The notes beneath the pieces are model-generated. The model searched no databases. It was not told where the DNA came from and was given only the letters and a program-made list of their open reading frames with translations. 64,000 nucleotides of DNA, from NCBI GenBank assembly GCA_000349905.1, contig KB722740.1, positions 1,589,309 to 1,653,308 on the forward strand, in the 5' to 3' direction. Numbering within the stretch: the stretch's first letter is position 1; every line of letters starts with the position of its first letter. The position numbers and the translations under genes were made by a program. Shown here one piece after another: positions 61,481 to 64,000 of the stretch. This stretch comes from Volvariella volvacea V23 (lineage: Eukaryota; Basidiomycota; Agaricomycetes; Agaricales; Pluteaceae).

Positions 61481-61540
61481 TCTGGTCTTTTAGGGCGTGG
61501 GTTCGAATCCCACTCTCATCGCATCCTTTTGTTCACGTAC
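61481..61540 (+). pseudogene. tRNA-Leu 3'-half plus flank, duplicated fragment
   Basis: Sixty bases match 56602-56661 with five mismatches and no gaps. They cover the tRNA-Leu anticodon-stem 3' strand, variable arm, T arm and acceptor 3' strand, and 20 bp of downstream flank. The 5' half of the tRNA is absent, so no tRNA can form. The internal B box (GGTTCGAATCC) is intact. Confidence 0.85.
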
Positions 61541-62363
61541 TCTTCAACTGAGCACCCCCTTTGCTTTGGCCTTGTGGTTTGCATTTACCCTCTTACTGGT
61601 GATGATGTGCCAGCGGAAATGAAGTGGCGTCCATGGTGGTTGTTATGGCCTTCCCGACTCATTGGCGTATCCTGGTAGTACTCCGGACCACATGGCCGTT
61701 GCACAGATGCTCAGCACAGTACTGACTGTAGTGCAAGCAAGGCATCCCTGCGACTGTCGTCCTCATTCTTGTCTTTACTGACGTGCTTGGTGCCCTCAAC
61801 GTAGAATTCCGTCCCAGAACGGCGTAACTGCACAGGGTCGCGATTTGAAAACTTCAGGCAACACGGGTTAAAGTGTTTTGACGTTGAATACAACAGCGCT
61901 CAGGAGGATGCACCAATCAGTCCGAGTCAACGGACGAGGGTTGTCTGGATTTCAGGCTGGAACATGGAGGTTGTTGGTTGCGATGATCCCGCTTAACCTA
62001 GCGTACGATCGTTGTTGTCAAAGAAGATCAGCCGGGTGAGTTTTTGTCACTTTGTATTGTAGGACCTTGAACCAGGTTAATGGAACTGAGGGGCATGTGT
62101 CATTAAGTCTTGGCCTTTTATATGGCTAGTGTTAGTCGCGCCCATTGAATTCAAACCTTCCTTCATTCTCTTTCATCGCTGTGTTTGTGGGTCTCCTTGC
62201 GCTGTGCGCTGGATCTTTGCTTGGATTATCCTTTCCTTCGACATTGTACTCCTGGTCGAGGTTCTGAGTACTTGAATTGAATCTTGTTAGGTGAGTAGGA
62301 TCCTCCTAGCTTTGAGTTACTCGCTCACGATGTTCGTAGCACATTCGTTTGATTTTCATTACT

Positions 62364-64000
62364 ATGTCATTCTGTCCTGCAACCGGTCAATACTTTTCAG
62401 CAGCATGCCCCGCAACTGGACAATCTCCAGCATACGGTCCTCGGGGCTGCGCCTTCCTCGGCATGGCGCAATCATCCTCGCAAACCCTTTATGGTGCACC
62501 CAAGGGCCCCAATGCCCTCCAAAAACTATCCGATACTGAACGCAAGACACTTTGCGAAGTCCTTTTGCCCACTGCACCACCGAAGGAGAAGACAAAGAAT
62601 ATGCCTAACGCAGACTCGCTGAATCCTCCTGAAGTCGATGTTCTCGCTGTAGCCCTAGGCGCTCCCGCACGAAGAGTACTTGAACGAGCTGATATGCTCG
62701 GCCCACTTACTGGTTGGCGAGATGGATTCCTTAGCACACAGGTGAGTACCATTCCTCTGATAGTGCCTGCAAAGCTTCATCATCCACTAACATCGATGTA
62801 GCATGGCTTATGTCCCCCCGATCCCAACGCGGCACCTGCGGCTCTGGCAATGAGCCCAGGTCGTGTCTGGTCTGATATATGCGCTCGTATGCCTGGTCTT
62901 ATTGCTCGCGGCCGTGTACGCGAGGCCATTCTCGAACTTCCGCTTGTTGACGGATCTCCCGAAACCATACCCGATGCCGCTTTATGGGCTGCTGTTGTGT
63001 GTCTTGGAATTCTGTGTTCTATTTGGAGATACGAAGAGCGGAATGATGGGCATGAAGGAATTGTCAAGGGTGCGAGGAAGGATATGTTCACCAATATTCA
63101 CGGAGAACCGGATGAAGAGCCCGAAACGCGTGGAATTCCAAGGAATATCGTGATTCCGTTCCGCCAAATTTGTACACGATTGGGACGCCCCCTGCCTTAC
63201 CTCTCGCAGTCTGACGTCTCTCTTCACAATTACAAGGTAAGGTTCGCGCGTGGGCAGACAGAGTCCTAGCTGACCTCGGGCTAGATCCGTGATCCCACAT
63301 CAATTTACCCCTATGTGGCACGTATTGAGAATATGGACTTGAGATGGCCCATTTTCAATGATCGTGGAGAGGCCATGTTCCTGCTCTGCATGGTACGTTT
63401 CAATAAGCCTCTTATTGACACCTTGTTAACATTATGACAGGCCGAAGTCCACGGTCTTTTCCAAACTGGCCCGGATATCATAGCCAGCTGTCAAGAACGA
63501 GTAATGTTCAAGGACAATGATGGACTTTTAAGGGAGCTAGTCCGTCTCAAAGAAGTCATTGACCAGCTTTCATACGTTTTCCATAAAATCTCGGTCAATC
63601 CACACTCTGGCGAGAATTTCGGCAAGTCCGTCAAATCGTTATATTTCTCATGCTAACGCCTGGAACTTTCAGCAAATCCAACTTTCTGGGGACAGGGTTA
63701 TGCCAAATTCTCAGCTCCATTGTCCAAACGACTTCCCGCACTATCAGGATTGTTCCTTCCGATTTTCCAATGCATGGACGCTTTTCTTGCAGTACGTATA
63801 CCACGATATTTCCCGGGCACCGGTTTTTTAATGTCCCTTTCACACAGCGAACAAACTTTAAATCGTTCCTTGGAATTGAGTCCATCCATTTGCGAGCATG
63901 GTTAGTCAGGACAGAAAACCTATTGTGTCATATTGACTCCGTATTTCACTCGTCGACAGGATGCCCTTGAACATTCGTGCCTTTTTGGCAGCTATTGAAA
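62364..64000 (+). CDS. Indoleamine 2,3-dioxygenase-like protein (3' truncated by the window)
   Basis: Seven exons are visible: 62364-62741, 62802-63236, 63285-63392, 63441-63621, 63673-63791, 63848-63900, and 63960 to the edge. The N-terminus MSFCPATGQYFSAACPATGQ carries a repeated CPATGQ motif. The core fits the IDO family: IPRNIVIPFRQICTRLGRPL, SLHNYKIRDP, IENMDLRWPIF, LIFQCMD-like LSGLFLPIFQCMDAFLA, and WMPLNIRAFLAAIE. IDO enzymes are heme dioxygenases opening the indole ring of tryptophan at the start of the kynurenine route. The proximal heme His is expected beyond the window. Intron 4 has a GC donor (GGCAAGT at 63621-63627). Members with divergent functions exist, so activity is inferred. 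Confidence 0.8.

Larger units (their letters stand above)
58423..62363. other. Long intergenic region, repeat-like in part
   Basis: About 3.9 kb without a supported gene. The stretch 58980-59900 is AT-rich and irregular, with a 16-base T run near 59144 and a C run near 59192, and looks like mobile-element debris. Minus-strand frames at 60100-60404 and 60975-61355 share a block (ctcgcgct..caatct) and may be relics of one another. Neither has a recognisable domain. The tRNA fragment at 61481 lies here. Confidence 0.4.

Overview
The window looks like nuclear DNA of an Agaricomycete (mushroom-forming basidiomycete). Genes are split by many introns of roughly 35-90 nt with GT-AG borders. Carbohydrate-active enzymes carry C-terminal fungal CBM1 domains. 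There is a tandem array of AA9 lytic polysaccharide monooxygenases, F-box and BTB families are present, and a tRNA-Leu carries a canonical intron. Exon models below were built by hand from splice sites and reading-frame continuity, so coordinates are gene spans, with exon limits given in the text where they were worked out.

Layout. 1-5.3 kb: a partial unknown gene and a small membrane protein. 8.7-9.7 kb: a CE3-like esterase with CBM1. 10.4-12.0 kb: a serine-rich/helical hypothetical protein. 13.5-17.7 kb: a 20-exon GH31 glycosidase. 18.1-19.4 kb: a NOSIP-type RING/U-box protein. 20.3-22.5 kb: a small secreted His/Arg-rich protein and mitochondrial ribosomal protein bL31m. 22.9-24.6 kb: a broken F-box gene. 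24.9-27.6 kb: two more tandem CE3-CBM1 esterases. 28-37 kb: three local duplications (gamma-butyrobetaine dioxygenase-like, BTB, 2OG-Fe(II) oxygenase), each with one intact and one damaged copy, with a small MICOS Mic12-like gene between them. 37.3-40.2 kb: a Crinkler-type SAM/P-loop/nuclease-like gene with two in-frame stops, and a secreted lysine/tyrosine-rich repeat protein. 40.4-48.6 kb: four AA9 genes in one orientation. 51.7-54.2 kb: an NT-C2 domain protein. 55.8-56.6 kb: mitochondrial ribosomal protein bL28m and tRNA-Leu(AAG). 57.0-58.4 kb: a second F-box gene. 62.4 kb to the end: an indoleamine 2,3-dioxygenase-like gene running off the window.

The recurring job is plant cell-wall attack: AA9 enzymes cleave cellulose oxidatively, CE3-CBM1 enzymes probably deacetylate xylan while bound to cellulose, and GH31 cleaves alpha-linked sugars; all carry signal peptides. 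The second theme is gene turnover. Tandem duplication followed by decay is visible directly in at least three families, and copies of the AA9 array differ in intron content. Housekeeping genes (NOSIP, bL31m, bL28m, Mic12, tRNA-Leu) are interspersed and intact. The most unusual locus is the Crinkler-like gene with its secreted-protein neighbour.
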